Source: Faecalimonas sp.
Lineage (GTDB): Bacteria; Bacillota; Clostridia; Lachnospirales; Lachnospiraceae
DNA length: 64,000 nucleotides
Assembly (NCBI GenBank): GCA_029264305.1
Contig: JARICA010000015.1
Location: 1 to 64,000, forward strand
Direction of reading: 5' to 3'
The translations under genes and the position numbers were made by a program. This document shows, in pieces, positions 36,301-46,142 of the stretch. Each line of letters starts with the position of its first letter. Positions within the stretch are counted from its first letter, which is position 1. The notes under the pieces were generated by a model. That model was not told the origin of the DNA. It ran no database searches and saw only the letters and a list, made by a program, of their open reading frames with translations.

Positions 36301-38605
36301 TTGCCCATACATCTGGTAATGATGGAAGCATATTAATATAGCCCATATTGCTCTGCAATAACATCTCTGCTACACCTGATGTCATACCAAAGTTTCCATC
36401 AATCTGGAATGGTGCATGACTGTCCCAAAGGTTTGGATAAATACCATCACGGAATAAGTTTTGAATTAATTTATGTGCCTGATTTCCATTCCCTGTTCTA
36501 GCCCACGCATTTATTCTCTGGCCCATTCCCCAGCCTGTACTTGTATCTCCTCTTTCTTTAAGTGATACGATTGCAGCATCCATATATTCTGCATTATCCA
36601 CAGAAATCAAATCTCCAGGGAAAAGTCCTAATAAATGTGACATATGTCTATGTCCTTTTGAACCCATACTTCCTAAAGTTGTTTCTGTATACCATTCTTT
36701 AATCTGTCCACTATCACCAATTTCAATTGGTTTTAATTTTGCTTGTCTTTCACGCCATTCTTTTACTTTCGCTTCATCTTTTCCTAAGATTTCAGCTGCT
36801 GTAGAAACATCTTCATATAACTGCCAAATCAAAGATTGTTCATATGTATTTCCTGCTGTAATTGGTCCATGTTCTGGAGAATATGCTGGTGCTGAAACAA
36901 GTCTTCCTGTCTTTTTATCCTCAATTAAAATTTGATCATATAAAAGAGCTGCCTCTTTTAACATTGGATAAATATGTTCTTCCATATATTTTACATCACC
37001 TGTATATTCATAGTATTCCCAACAGTTCTGTAAAATCCAAGGAAGTGCCGCTGGAGACCATCCCCAACTAAAATTCCATCCCGGACAAGTCCAACCAAAT
37101 GGTGTATTCTGTGTATGGGCTGTAAATCCACCCTTCTCCACACCAAAATATGTTTTTGCTGTAACTTTACCTGGTTCAACAAGAGAATTAATATAATCTA
37201 CCAATGGTGTAGCACATTCTGCCATGTTTGTAGAGTATGTTGGCCAATAATTCATCTGTAAATTTACATTCATATGATAATCTGACCCCCATGGAACTCT
37301 ATTAGCATCACCTACACGATTTTGCCATACTCCTTGTAAGTTAGCTGGTAAATCTCCATTTCGTGATGAAGAAATTGTTAAATATCTTCCATATTGGAAC
37401 AACAATACTTCTAATGCACGATTTTCTGCTTCTGTATTTTTCTTTGCTTTGTAATCACTTAATAAAACATCTGTTGTTTTACTTGGTACATTTTGTCCTA
37501 AGTCTAACTGTACACGTGAAAAGATTTTTGAGTAATCAGCAATATGATCTTCTTTTACTTTTTCATATCCTTTTTTACTTGCTTGATCAATCACTTTTTG
37601 TACACTGGCATCTAATTGTTCTGTTGTTTCACCTGTACGGTATTTTGGATAAACATTTTTGTAATCTGTATCAGCAGAAACATACACAATTGCTTCTGAA
37701 GCATTGGAAACTTGAAGTTTATCTTTACCCTTTTCTTCTACTTTTCCATCTTTCGCTTCTACTTTTACTTTTCCATTTAATTTCAACTGATTGTCCTGCA
37801 TTTCACCAGCAACTGTAATAGTGTTATCTTTTACCGTTGTTTGAACATCTTTACCTAATTTGTTCTTCACTACATCTTCTGCATTATCAATTGGAAAAGA
37901 AATATCAAAATTCAATTTTTCATTCCCGCTTGCTGTGAATTTCATTGCCATTACATTATCTGGATAACTGACAAAATATTCTCTATGCATCTTAGTATTG
38001 TTATAATCAAAATCAACTGATGCTACTGCATTTTCTAGATTTAAATCTCTATTGTAGTTTTTAACTTGCTCTTTCTTAAATCCAAAATCAACATAGATAT
38101 CTCCCCAAGACTGATATGCACCATAACCCGCTTCTTCTCCGACTAACTTACTTGCAAGTTTATTTGCTTCTTCATCTTGACCTTTTTTATATAAATCTAT
38201 AATTTCCTTATAAACATCAGACATTTTCTTTCCATTGTCTGCCTTTTCTTTATTTCCACCCTTATAATTTGGTCTTTGAGTACTTGGTCCACCATTCCAA
38301 AGTGTTTTCTGATTGAATGTTAATCTTTCTTGACCGATTTCCCCGTAAACATTTGCTCCCATAAAACTATTTCCGATTGGGAGTGTCTGCTGTTGCCATG
38401 TGTTATCTTCTGGTGTAGTACCAAAGCTACCACCACTTAGGATATTCTTTCCTTCTGACGCAGGTTCATCATACCAAAGACGTAATTTGCTTTTGTTCAC
38501 TGGTGCTTCTTTTGCCTCTGTCTGCATCGAAAACGGAATAGAAGTTGCAGTTAACGCAAGTGCACACATCCCTGCTAAAACCTTTTTCAAACTTTTCCTT
38601 TTCAT
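33386..38605 (-). CDS. Giant multidomain GH95 alpha-L-fucosidase, cell-wall anchored
   Basis: 1739 residues. Signal peptide (1 to about 31); GH95 catalytic region (about 35-850); fibronectin type III (about 855-940); two similar sugar-binding-like modules (about 945-1080 IQYHGAWANW and 1185-1308 ITWHGNWSTW) around an Ig-like Big_2 (about 1080-1170); a FIVAR helical repeat (about 1312-1385); two more FN3 (about 1390-1565); a Big_4-type Ig domain (about 1565-1650); a Gly/Asn linker; VKTGD sorting-like motif, membrane helix and RRRKMK tail. Catalytic residues of the inverting fucosidases are visible: Asn446 and Asn448 (HMNVNLQMNYW), Glu578 (YSPEHGP) and Asp736 (QIDGNFG). It would remove alpha-1,2-linked fucose from mucin or milk glycans, exposing cores for GH136 and GH112. 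Confidence 0.92.
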   Translation of the reverse strand: MKRKSLKKVLAGMCALALTATSIPFSMQTEAKEAPVNKSKLRLWYDEPASEGKNILSGGSFGTTPEDNTWQQQTLPIGNSFMGANVYGEIGQERLTFNQKTLWNGGPSTQRPNYKGGNKEKADNGKKMSDVYKEIIDLYKKGQDEEANKLASKLVGEEAGYGAYQSWGDIYVDFGFKKEQVKNYNRDLNLENAVASVDFDYNNTKMHREYFVSYPDNVMAMKFTASGNEKLNFDISFPIDNAEDVVKNKLGKDVQTTVKDNTITVAGEMQDNQLKLNGKVKVEAKDGKVEEKGKDKLQVSNASEAIVYVSADTDYKNVYPKYRTGETTEQLDASVQKVIDQASKKGYEKVKEDHIADYSKIFSRVQLDLGQNVPSKTTDVLLSDYKAKKNTEAENRALEVLLFQYGRYLTISSSRNGDLPANLQGVWQNRVGDANRVPWGSDYHMNVNLQMNYWPTYSTNMAECATPLVDYINSLVEPGKVTAKTYFGVEKGGFTAHTQNTPFGWTCPGWNFSWGWSPAALPWILQNCWEYYEYTGDVKYMEEHIYPMLKEAALLYDQILIEDKKTGRLVSAPAYSPEHGPITAGNTYEQSLIWQLYEDVSTAAEILGKDEAKVKEWRERQAKLKPIEIGDSGQIKEWYTETTLGSMGSKGHRHMSHLLGLFPGDLISVDNAEYMDAAIVSLKERGDTSTGWGMGQRINAWARTGNGNQAHKLIQNLFRDGIYPNLWDSHAPFQIDGNFGMTSGVAEMLLQSNMGYINMLPSLPDVWANGSVQGLVARGNFEVNMKWANKNVTEATILSKNGGKATVQVKNASLATVLDENGKVVEVKPISADRISFDTTKGHKYTIKNIPAGVEMPTGLTAERVDANNVNLTWDEAKAEGRTFNVYRKVENGDVQLIASNVKTNSYKDITADKKLGEMKYQITAVVAGQESKKTEFVLVNDMSDMAGMIDDRDSRIQYHGAWANWDENVNHNGTIKYLETPQGGETASLTFVGTGIEVITCTNHDRGKIEVFIDGKSHGEVDTYSASTERKKTVFTKDNLSKTPEKHTIVLKVLNKSSQGEGKRTKVELDAFNVLDRTTAKPSSVKVSTVAGITTVGKANSTVQMKAEVLPKEVKDQSVTWTSSDDSIATVNEAGLVTVKDKNGEVKIKAVSKADKTKSGEMTLKVAIKKDNEVQETIVEDGTKTGDKGTRNDKITWHGNWSTWAGEADRHHGGTKTECGEENAYFEYTFNGTGIEVYVQKHTSWGSLEVFIDGQSQGIKSLEGSANGDDQQLLFKKMDLNQGSHKIKCVVKSRNGKKQVNLDYLKVLSSTEGVKVDKAQLQDTITKASKLSESAYAQDKWTTFKKVYDEAVKVMNKDDATQEVVNKAQKDLETAITTLGKAQAPVVNDEKGKAILVESKLVALEWDAVRGATSYEIVDAEHNVKVESTDTFIKVKGLKPGTTYNFKIYAVNEGGKSAKAIEVNHVTTTDPNADNTLPSVTDIVKTISGKDSVKLTWKAPAATEVAGYIVYVDGVKKGTTDKEEFTLAGLEKDKTYVVKIIAFDNKGHQSLPAQFAFVFSEEKADQVIVSVTEPESLTVEKGTAFAQLNLPKTVMVQLESGLDKELSVKWEKGDYNSDENGTYTLHGVLELKDGVINPNDVSTTIKVIVKSETITPPNPDGNGDNNGGNNNGGDHDNGNHDGNTSGNNNGTVNGNGSQNSNQNSSVKTGDTAPIVLWGIIGLCAITGIGIIIRRRKMK

Positions 38606-38889
38606 ATTTTTGCCTTCCTTTTTTATATTTTTTGAAATACTATGTTAAGTATATCTCTGTTCCAAAATTTATTATTTGCATTTTTCACTGATTTTTTTGT
38701 ATTATCATCTTATTTTTGTGCTTTTTCACCAGTTAAATTCAATTTGATTTATGCATATTATACAAATCAACGTCTTTTAGTGTTATTCTATTATGAAAAT
38801 ATACATTTTATCTTTTCTTCTATACTAAACCACTCTATTTTTTTAGTAATAATGCCACTTTTCTTTTTCATTCTACGCTATATAAAATA
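38606..38889. other. Leader region of the fucosidase gene
   Basis: AT-rich, no open frame with a ribosome binding site. AAAGGAAGG precedes the fucosidase ATG. No convincing promoter pair or operator could be placed. Confidence 0.4.
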
Positions 38890-38919
38890 CAAAAACTCCT
38901 GATGAAATCATCAGGAGTT
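38890..38919 (-). terminator. Terminator of the gdpP-rplI-dnaB operon
   Basis: AACTCCTGATGA (38894-38905) and TCATCAGGAGTT (38908-38919) form a tight hairpin followed on the minus strand by TTTTTG, right after dnaB. Confidence 0.9.
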
Positions 38920-38923
38920 CCCT

Positions 38924-40264
38924 TTATTCTTTTTTCAAATAATTTGCAAATTTTGTATAATTTGGTAACCATGTTAAATTAACTGTACCAATCGGACCAT
39001 TTCTCTGTTTAGCAATAATAATTTCTGCCACATTCTTCATTTCAGTATCTTTATTATAATAGTCATCACGATAAATAAACATGACAACATCGGCATCTTG
39101 TTCAATCGCTCCAGATTCTCGCAAATCTGACATCATTGGTCTATGATCGGGTCTTTGTTCTACTGCACGGCTCAACTGAGATAAAGCAATAACAGGAACA
39201 TTTAGTTCTCTTGCTAACCCTTTTAAAGAACGAGAAATCTCCGAAATTTCTTGCTGCCTAGACTCACTTCTACCACCTACACGACCAGTCATTAACTGCA
39301 AGTAGTCAATGATAATAATATCTAAACCTTTTTCTAATTTATATTTCCTACATTTGGATCTCAACTCAGAAATAGAAATACCTGGAGTATCATCAATAAT
39401 TAAATTTGATTTTCCGATAATTCCAGCACCTTCAATTAATTTCTCCCAATCTGAATCTTTTAAATTTCCTGTCCTTAACAATTGTGCATCCACTTGAGAT
39501 TCAAGAGAAAACAAACGGTTAACTAACTGTTCCTTAGACATTTCCAAACTGAAAATGGCAACAGATTTATTTTCTTTAAATGCAACATGCTGTGCAATAT
39601 TAAGTACAAACGCTGTTTTCCCCATAGATGGTCTAGCAGCTACTAAAATCAAATCTGATGGTTGTAATCCCGAAGTTTTATAGTCTAAATCCAAAAATCC
39701 TGTAGGAATACCTGTAACCGTACCTTTATTTTTAGATGCCTTCTCAATTCTCTCTAGGGCATTTAAAACAACCTGTTTAATTGGAACAAAATCACCAGAA
39801 TTTCTTTTTTGTACAAGTTCAAACACCTTTTTTTCCGTCATTTCAAGAACTGCTTCCAGGGGTTCTTTTGCTAAATAACAAGTATTTGCAATTTCTTCAT
39901 TTAATTTAATCAATCTCCGCAACATTGATTTTTCAGATACAATTTCTGCATAATATTTTATATTTGCCGAAGTCGGAACTGCTGTCACCAAATCTCTTAC
40001 AAACTCTAAACTACTAATTTCTGCAGGAACATCTTTTTCTTTCAATCGCTCTTGCAAAGTAATCAAATCTACCGGTTTTCCCTCATTAAACAATTCTACA
40101 ATCGCGTCAAAAACAACTCCATATGCTGTTTGATAAAAATCTTCACCGCTAACAATCTCTGCTGCTGTCATAATTGCATCTTTATCCATCAACATCGCAC
40201 CGACAACGGATTGTTCTGCCTCTACGCTATGTGGCAAAACTCTTTTGATGAGTGCCTCATCCAT
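38924..40264 (-). CDS. dnaB: Replicative DNA helicase
   Basis: 446 residues, full length. N-terminal helical domain (about 1-110; PHSVEAEQSVVGAMLMDKDA) and RecA-like ATPase with Walker A ARPSMGKTAFVL and IIIDYLQLMTGR. The hexamer unwinds DNA at the fork. It follows rplI by 12 bases in the classic Firmicutes order gdpP-rplI-dnaB. AGGAGGAAGATCCC precedes the ATG. Confidence 0.97.
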   Translation of the reverse strand: MDEALIKRVLPHSVEAEQSVVGAMLMDKDAIMTAAEIVSGEDFYQTAYGVVFDAIVELFNEGKPVDLITLQERLKEKDVPAEISSLEFVRDLVTAVPTSANIKYYAEIVSEKSMLRRLIKLNEEIANTCYLAKEPLEAVLEMTEKKVFELVQKRNSGDFVPIKQVVLNALERIEKASKNKGTVTGIPTGFLDLDYKTSGLQPSDLILVAARPSMGKTAFVLNIAQHVAFKENKSVAIFSLEMSKEQLVNRLFSLESQVDAQLLRTGNLKDSDWEKLIEGAGIIGKSNLIIDDTPGISISELRSKCRKYKLEKGLDIIIIDYLQLMTGRVGGRSESRQQEISEISRSLKGLARELNVPVIALSQLSRAVEQRPDHRPMMSDLRESGAIEQDADVVMFIYRDDYYNKDTEMKNVAEIIIAKQRNGPIGTVNLTWLPNYTKFANYLKKE

Positions 40265-40276
40265 GGGATCTTCCTC

Positions 40277-40723
40277 CTAGCCTTCTGTTACATTTACTTT
40301 TAATTCTGCAACTACTTTCTGATGTAATTTAACTGGAACAATATGTGTGCCCAAAGTTTTAATCGCATCTTTCAACTGAATTTTCTTTTTATCAATATCG
40401 TATCCCATCTGTTTCTTTACTTCAATTGCAATCTCTTTTGTAGAAACAGAACCGAATGTTCTTCCACCTTCACCAACTTTGATTGGAACAACAATCTTTC
40501 CTGCCTCAATCTTTTTCGCTAGTTCCTGTGCTGCTTCCAATGCTTCCTGTGCAAGTTTTTCTTTATTTGCATTCTGCAATTTTAAATCATTTAAATTTTT
40601 ACTTGTAGCTTCTAATCCTAATTTCTTTGGCAAAATAAAATTTCTTGCATATCCATCATTTACATTTACAATTTGACCTTTTTTTCCAAGTGATTTTACA
40701 TCTTCTAATAATATTACTTTCAT
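40277..40723 (-). CDS. rplI: 50S ribosomal protein L9
   Basis: 148 residues, the usual length. [20 protein letters not shown] and [17 protein letters not shown] are the N-terminal rRNA-binding part, then a long helix and the C-terminal domain. The ATG at 40723 is one base after the stop of gdpP, with GGAG inside the end of gdpP, indicating translational coupling. Confidence 0.97.
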   Translation of the reverse strand: MKVILLEDVKSLGKKGQIVNVNDGYARNFILPKKLGLEATSKNLNDLKLQNANKEKLAQEALEAAQELAKKIEAGKIVVPIKVGEGGRTFGSVSTKEIAIEVKKQMGYDIDKKKIQLKDAIKTLGTHIVPVKLHQKVVAELKVNVTEG

Positions 40724-40724
40724 T

Positions 40725-42767
40725 TTAAATATCTCCTTCTTCAATCATTACATCAATAGTTTCTTTCAATACATCAACAGCCCTATCCATATCTGTATGT
40801 GCAAACTGCGCTCCAGCGGTATTCATGTGACCACCACCGCCAATTCTTTCCATTATAATCTGCACATTTACCTCATCTATAGACCTTGCACTAACATAAA
40901 TCTTTCCATTATAATTTGTCAAAACAAACGATGCCTTTACTTTTCCAATATCAAGCAATTCATTTGCTGCCTGTGCTCCGATAATTGTCGGGCTATCAAT
41001 TTTCATATTTTCACCACGTGCAATGGCATAAATATCTCTATATACTTCTGCATTACTTATTATTCCTGCTTTTGCACGATATGTTTCTATATCCTCACGG
41101 AACATCTTTCTAATAAATGTAATATCCGCTCCACATCGTCTTAAGAATGCAGCCGCCTCAAATGTACGAACACCTGCACGATTCATGAAATTATTGGTAT
41201 CAATCATAATTCCTGCATACAAACTACTTGCCTCCATAGATGGAAGTTTTACATCATCTACAATATATTGTAGAATTTCTGCAACCATTTCACAGGATGA
41301 GGAAGCATACGGTTCAATATAAGAAAGAACCGCCCCTTCAATCACGTCACTGCCCTGTCTATGATGATCCAAAACAACTATCATTTTTGCCCAATCAAGT
41401 AAATCTTCGCACTCTACCAGTTCTCGTTTATTCGTGTCTACAACAACTACCATCGTGTTATTATCTACATAATCTTCTACATTTTTAGAAGTAAGAAACA
41501 TGTCCTTTGGATAAGCCGGATTTTTTGTAAAAGATTCATAAAGAGGACGCACAGATCGTGTAATATCATTAATAACAATATGCGCTTCTTTCCCCATCTC
41601 TGTTACTGCTCGATAAATACCAATTCCCGCACCAAATGAATCCACATCTCCAATTTTATGTCCCATAATAATAACACAATCTTTTGCAGCAATAAATTCA
41701 CGAAGTGCCTCTGCTTTAACACGTGCTTTCACTCGTGTATTCTTAGATGTTTGTTCTCTTTTCCCACCAAAATACTCAATTCCTTCTGAAGATTTAACTA
41801 CTGCCTGATCTCCTCCTCTTGCAAGAGCAAGATCGATGGAAACACGAGCATAATTATAACTTTGCGCATACGTATCATTACTAAGTCCAAATCCCATACT
41901 AAGCGTTGCCGGAACATCATTTCCAACATTTACATTTTTGGCATCTTCTAAAATTGAAAAACGATCTTCTTTCATTTGCTCAAAGAAATGTTTTTTAATA
42001 ACAATAAAATACTTATCTTTCTCCAATTTCTTTGCAATTCCATCTACATTCGCAATATATTGGTTAATTTTACGATCAATCAATGCTACCAAAAGACTTT
42101 GTCTTACTTCCTCAACACTATCCATAATCTCATCGTAATTGTCAATATAAATCAACCCAGAAACAAGTCGTTGTTTTTCATTCTCTCGAATGTATGTTTT
42201 TAACTCTGTAATATCTCTAAAACATGCCGTAATAAAATATTCTTTTCCTTTTGGAATTTCTACAAGCGGTTCCGCCTCATTGAAATCTTGCACAGAAATC
42301 TTAGAGAACTCCACTTCATAATCTCTATCTCCGTAAAAAATTTCTGTCTTTGTCTTTTCTCCTACTTTTGCTGGAAATAATCCCCTATTTAAATCAGGAA
42401 TGTATTTACTTAAATAATTTTCTCTTCGATTTCCCATTAAGTCTGAAAATTGTTCATTGACCCAAATAATGTTCCCATCTTCCAAAAGAATAACATATGG
42501 TATTGATAATTCCTTTAGTAGTACATTCTGAATTGCTCCATATTGTCCTGCAAACTCTACCAATTCTGACAAAAGTAATGACTTATTGTAAAAATATAAT
42601 ATTCCTACAATCACTCCATAAATTAAAACAAATGCCGTCATTACAAACCCAGCTTTTTTATCAATTTGATAAATCCAAACATTCATCGCAATAAGTAAAA
42701 TCATCATAATAGCTGGCCATTGCATATACAATCGTAATTGTCCTTTAAACTGAATTTCTTTCTTCAT
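40725..42767 (-). CDS. gdpP: Cyclic-di-AMP phosphodiesterase GdpP
   Basis: 680 residues: two membrane helices (about 12-55), a PAS-like domain (about 75-190), a degenerate GGDEF domain (about 190-320), and DHH/DHHA1 phosphodiesterase domains with [31 protein letters not shown] and the [12 protein letters not shown] substrate motif. It hydrolyses c-di-AMP, controlling potassium and osmotic balance. GAGGGTAGG precedes the ATG at 42767. First gene of the gdpP-rplI-dnaB operon. Confidence 0.95.
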   Translation of the reverse strand: MKKEIQFKGQLRLYMQWPAIMMILLIAMNVWIYQIDKKAGFVMTAFVLIYGVIVGILYFYNKSLLLSELVEFAGQYGAIQNVLLKELSIPYVILLEDGNIIWVNEQFSDLMGNRRENYLSKYIPDLNRGLFPAKVGEKTKTEIFYGDRDYEVEFSKISVQDFNEAEPLVEIPKGKEYFITACFRDITELKTYIRENEKQRLVSGLIYIDNYDEIMDSVEEVRQSLLVALIDRKINQYIANVDGIAKKLEKDKYFIVIKKHFFEQMKEDRFSILEDAKNVNVGNDVPATLSMGFGLSNDTYAQSYNYARVSIDLALARGGDQAVVKSSEGIEYFGGKREQTSKNTRVKARVKAEALREFIAAKDCVIIMGHKIGDVDSFGAGIGIYRAVTEMGKEAHIVINDITRSVRPLYESFTKNPAYPKDMFLTSKNVEDYVDNNTMVVVVDTNKRELVECEDLLDWAKMIVVLDHHRQGSDVIEGAVLSYIEPYASSSCEMVAEILQYIVDDVKLPSMEASSLYAGIMIDTNNFMNRAGVRTFEAAAFLRRCGADITFIRKMFREDIETYRAKAGIISNAEVYRDIYAIARGENMKIDSPTIIGAQAANELLDIGKVKASFVLTNYNGKIYVSARSIDEVNVQIIMERIGGGGHMNTAGAQFAHTDMDRAVDVLKETIDVMIEEGDI

Positions 42768-42835
42768 ATACCTACCCTCTATAAAATCCAATATGATACT
42801 TTATTATACCACCCTTTCTCATAATTTTAAAGAAA

Positions 42836-42877
42836 TAAAAAAATAGACTGTGTTTAATAAAACACAATCTATTTTTA
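42836..42877 (-). terminator. Terminator of the galE operon
   Basis: AAATAGACTGTGTTT (42841-42855) pairs, with one mismatch, with the segment ending ATCTATTT (about 42861-42875); seven T follow on the minus strand. Ten bases after the galE stop. Confidence 0.85.
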
Positions 42878-42885
42878 ACTGGTTC

Positions 42886-43902
42886 TTAGCCTTCGTATCC
42901 GTTTGGATTATTTGACTGCCATCTCCAAGAATCTTCACACATTTCATCTAATCCATGTTCTGCTTCCCAACCTAATTCTTCTTTTGCTTTAGTAGGATCA
43001 GCATAACAAGTAGCAATATCTCCCGCTCTACGTGGTTTGATTTCATATTTAATTTCTTTTCCACAAGCCTTACCAAATGCTTTTACCATATCAAGTACTG
43101 AATATCCGTTTCCTGTTCCTAAATTGTAAACGCATACACCTGCTTTTTCTTCAATTTTCTTTAATGCTTTTACATGTCCTGCTGCAAGATCTACTACGTG
43201 AATATAATCTCTCACACCAGTTCCATCATGTGTATCATAGTCATTACCAAATACGCCTAAGCATTCTAATTTACCAACTGCTACTTGAGTAATGTATGGC
43301 ATTAAATTGTTTGGAATACCTTTTGGATCTTCTCCAATTGTTCCACTCTTGTGTGCTCCAACTGGGTTGAAATAACGAAGTAATACAACATTCCATTCAG
43401 GATCTGCTGTATGGAAATCTGTTAAAATTTGCTCTAACATTGATTTTGTCCATCCATATGGATTTGTACATTGTCCTTTTGGGCATTCCTCTGTAATTGG
43501 AACAAATTCAGGATCTCCATATACAGTTGCAGAAGAACTAAAAATAATATTTTTTACTCCTGCTTTTCTCATTGCATCACAAAGTACTAATGTACCTGCA
43601 ATATTGTTATCATAATATTCTAATGGTTTTTGAACAGATTCGCCTACTGCTTTTAATCCTGCAAAATGAATAACTGCATCGATATTTTCTTTAGCAAAGA
43701 TATCGTCCATTGCTTTTGCATCGCGAATATCTGCTTCATAAAATTTAATTTCTTTTCCTACGATTTTTTCTACACGATTTAAAGCTTCTGCACATGAATT
43801 GCATAAATTATCAACAACAACAACATCGTATCCTGCTTTAATTAACTCAATGCATGTATGGCTACCGATATATCCAGCTCCACCAGTTACTAAAATTTTC
43901 AT
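42886..43902 (-). CDS. galE: UDP-glucose/UDP-galactose 4-epimerase
   Basis: 338 residues of the extended SDR family. NAD-binding [10 protein letters not shown] at the N-terminus, catalytic Ser/Tyr-Lys in SSSATVYG and [12 protein letters not shown], and the family length fit GalE. It interconverts UDP-Gal and UDP-Glc (and possibly the N-acetyl forms). It is the third gene after the nucleotidyltransferase and NahK, corresponding to lnpD of the bifidobacterial lacto-N-biose pathway. AGGAGGTAAAAAT precedes the ATG. Confidence 0.95.
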   Translation of the reverse strand: MKILVTGGAGYIGSHTCIELIKAGYDVVVVDNLCNSCAEALNRVEKIVGKEIKFYEADIRDAKAMDDIFAKENIDAVIHFAGLKAVGESVQKPLEYYDNNIAGTLVLCDAMRKAGVKNIIFSSSATVYGDPEFVPITEECPKGQCTNPYGWTKSMLEQILTDFHTADPEWNVVLLRYFNPVGAHKSGTIGEDPKGIPNNLMPYITQVAVGKLECLGVFGNDYDTHDGTGVRDYIHVVDLAAGHVKALKKIEEKAGVCVYNLGTGNGYSVLDMVKAFGKACGKEIKYEIKPRRAGDIATCYADPTKAKEELGWEAEHGLDEMCEDSWRWQSNNPNGYEG

Positions 43903-43935
43903 ATTTTTACCTCCTATATTTTAAATGTTATATAA

Positions 43936-45048
43936 TTAGTTACTATATTTTTTTACAATCGACTGCATTGTATCCCATTTTGCTTCCATATCTTCCACAA
44001 GTTTAAATTGAGTACGGCAACGATCCAAATTATGTCCTTCACGATGGATTTTGAAATAATGATCTCCTTCTAGATAATCTGTCAAGAAACGCATTCCACA
44101 TTCAAATGTCATAACTTTTGCGCCCATTGGAAGCATTTCGATTTCTTTTTGTGTTAAACGTCCTCCACAGCCTTCAATATATCCTTTTGTATAAATTTCA
44201 AATAATCCCATATCACAATTAACTTTACTTAAATCTTGTTCATCTTCTGCAGCTGTACTTGCACCGAAACGGATAGAATCACCAAAATCATTCATGGCAA
44301 GTCCTGGCATAACTGTGTCTAAATCAATTACACAGATACCTTTTCTTGTTTCATCATCAATCATAATATTATTTAATTTTGTATCATTATGCGTTACACG
44401 AAGAGGAAGTTCTCCTTTTGCAAGCATATCACCAAACACATTCGCCACATCTTCATGTGCAAGAACAAAATCAATTTCTTTCTTTACAGATGCTGCTCGA
44501 CCACAAACATCATTTTCTACTGCTTTTTTAAATACAGCAAAACGTGCTTTTGTGTCATGAAAACCTTCAATTGTTTCGTGAAGTGTTTCAGCTGGATATT
44601 CTGCCAATAAACGTTGGAAGTTTCCAAAAGAAACTGCACTTTGATAAAAATCTTCTGGTGTTTCTACTGCATCATAACTTGTCGCACCTGTAATAAATTT
44701 ATATGCTCTCCAATATTCACCTTCTGAATCTACAAAATATGCCTTTCCTTCTTTTGTAGGAATTACATTCAAAGTTTCTCTTTCTGGATCTCCACCATTT
44801 TCAATAATACGCTCTCTTAAATAAGAAGTTACACCCAAAACATTTTCCATCAATTCAACAGGTTTTGTAAAAATATTTTTGTTCATTCTTTGAAGAATAA
44901 CTTTTTTCTCATTGTCATCTTCTTTTAATGTAACTAAATATGTATCATTAATATGACCACTTCCATATGTTCTTACATCTATTAGTTCTCCTGCAAACTG
45001 ATAGCTTTCAATTGCTTCTCTTTGTCCTTGATTTATTTCTACTGCCAT
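43936..45048 (-). CDS. nahK: N-acetylhexosamine 1-kinase (NahK/LnpB type)
   Basis: 370 residues of the aminoglycoside-phosphotransferase-like kinase fold: GSGHINDTYLV nucleotide loop, catalytic loop VTHNDTKLNNIMID and metal-binding VIDLDTVMPG. NahK phosphorylates GlcNAc or GalNAc at the anomeric carbon using ATP, handling the HexNAc released by GH112. Its ATG (45048) uses the last A of the nucleotidyltransferase TAA stop, so translation is coupled; GGGGAGAAG lies eight bases upstream. GH112 itself is 11 kb away. Confidence 0.9.
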   Translation of the reverse strand: MAVEINQGQREAIESYQFAGELIDVRTYGSGHINDTYLVTLKEDDNEKKVILQRMNKNIFTKPVELMENVLGVTSYLRERIIENGGDPERETLNVIPTKEGKAYFVDSEGEYWRAYKFITGATSYDAVETPEDFYQSAVSFGNFQRLLAEYPAETLHETIEGFHDTKARFAVFKKAVENDVCGRAASVKKEIDFVLAHEDVANVFGDMLAKGELPLRVTHNDTKLNNIMIDDETRKGICVIDLDTVMPGLAMNDFGDSIRFGASTAAEDEQDLSKVNCDMGLFEIYTKGYIEGCGGRLTQKEIEMLPMGAKVMTFECGMRFLTDYLEGDHYFKIHREGHNLDRCRTQFKLVEDMEAKWDTMQSIVKKYSN

Positions 45049-45974
45049 TATTCTTCTCCCCACAATTTTTCTGGATACAATCCGTCTTCTTTCATTTTTC
45101 TAATTGCTTCTACTACAACTGGTTTATCTTCCTTATAAGTTACACCAAACCATTTATCTTTAGAAGATAATACACTTACTTCAGCACGTCCTGCTTTTTC
45201 TAAGTTATCTACCACTGTAGGAAGGAAATATTCACATTTCATTGGATTTTCAGCAAGTCCCTTTTCTAAAAATGCTGGGAACCCTACTTGAATCTCTTCT
45301 AAAATACTTCTTGTAAATCCCCACATATTCATAGATACAAGTGTTTCTCCAGGTACATATGTCCATGTTTCTCCTTCATCTTCTGTAAATGCAATTTTCC
45401 CATCACGTTTTTCGATACGTGTTCTTTCCTGAATACCTTCAAGTCTTCCGTCTGCACTTACCTGACAGATTCCTCTTGCAACATGTCCATTATCTGTAAC
45501 TGTATTTTGTAATTCATATCCAACCATAGTATAACGATATTTATCATCATCTTGGTGTGTCGATAAGTAATCATAAATGCTTTGGAATGCATCTCTTCCA
45601 TAATAATCATCTGCATTGATAACTGCAAATGGTCCGTTAATCTCATTAATCGCACTTAATACAGCATGTGCTGTTCCCCATGGTTTCACACGTCCTTCTG
45701 GAACTTCAAATCCTTCTGGAAGATTATTCAAATCTTGGAATGCATATGCAACTTCCATATGTTTAGACATACGTTTTCCAATTACCTCTTTGAAATCAAC
45801 TTCATTTTCTTTCTTGATAATAAATACAACCTTCTCAAATCCAGCTCTTTTCGCATCAAAAATTGAGAAATCCATAATGATATGTCCCTGTTCATCTACT
45901 GGATCAATTTGTTTTAATCCACCGTAACGGCTCCCCATTCCAGCCGCCATAATTACTAATACTGGTTTTTCCAT
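45048..45974 (-). CDS. Sugar-1-phosphate nucleotidyltransferase
   Basis: 308 residues. N-terminal MAAGMGSRYGGLKQIDPVDE is the nucleotidyltransferase signature; PWGTAHAVLSA and NADDYYGRDAF provide substrate and metal contacts. It looks like the UTP/GTP-type transferases rather than GlmU (no beta-helix). Coupled to nahK and followed by galE, it probably makes UDP-HexNAc or UDP-Gal from the sugar phosphates, taking the place of LnpC/GalT. The actual nucleotide and sugar specificity cannot be read. GGAGG precedes the ATG; promoter at 46007-46035. Confidence 0.85.
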   Translation of the reverse strand: MEKPVLVIMAAGMGSRYGGLKQIDPVDEQGHIIMDFSIFDAKRAGFEKVVFIIKKENEVDFKEVIGKRMSKHMEVAYAFQDLNNLPEGFEVPEGRVKPWGTAHAVLSAINEINGPFAVINADDYYGRDAFQSIYDYLSTHQDDDKYRYTMVGYELQNTVTDNGHVARGICQVSADGRLEGIQERTRIEKRDGKIAFTEDEGETWTYVPGETLVSMNMWGFTRSILEEIQVGFPAFLEKGLAENPMKCEYFLPTVVDNLEKAGRAEVSVLSSKDKWFGVTYKEDKPVVVEAIRKMKEDGLYPEKLWGEE

Positions 45975-46006
45975 CTTTCTGCCTCCATCACTTTACTTAT
46001 AACTAT

Positions 46007-46035
46007 ATTTTATACTATCTATTATTTTATATCAA
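46007..46035 (-). promoter_or_regulatory. Promoter of nucleotidyltransferase-nahK-galE
   Basis: Minus-strand TTGATA (46035-46030), 17-base spacer, TAAAAT (46012-46007). The good -35 suggests largely activator-independent expression, in contrast to the transporter promoter. Confidence 0.6.
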
Positions 46036-46103
46036 CTCAATTCATAAATCTTTAGGTGATTTTTCCCTATCTTTGTACAATCGTCCTCTTTTCGCCCTAT
46101 AAA

Positions 46104-46140
46104 GAAAAGAGGTATCGCTTAATTAGCAATACCTCTTTTC
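46104..46140 (-). terminator. Terminator of the ABC transporter operon
   Basis: GAAAAGAGGTAT (46104-46115) pairs with ATACCTCTTTTC (46129-46140), with a further GC/GC pair in the stem; follows the 55-residue membrane protein gene by three bases. Confidence 0.82.
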
Positions 46141-46142
46141 CT

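Noticed and set aside
37363-37818. 151-codon plus-strand frame inside the fucosidase gene
   Set aside because: Leu/His-rich shadow of the fucosidase coding strand with no ribosome binding site.
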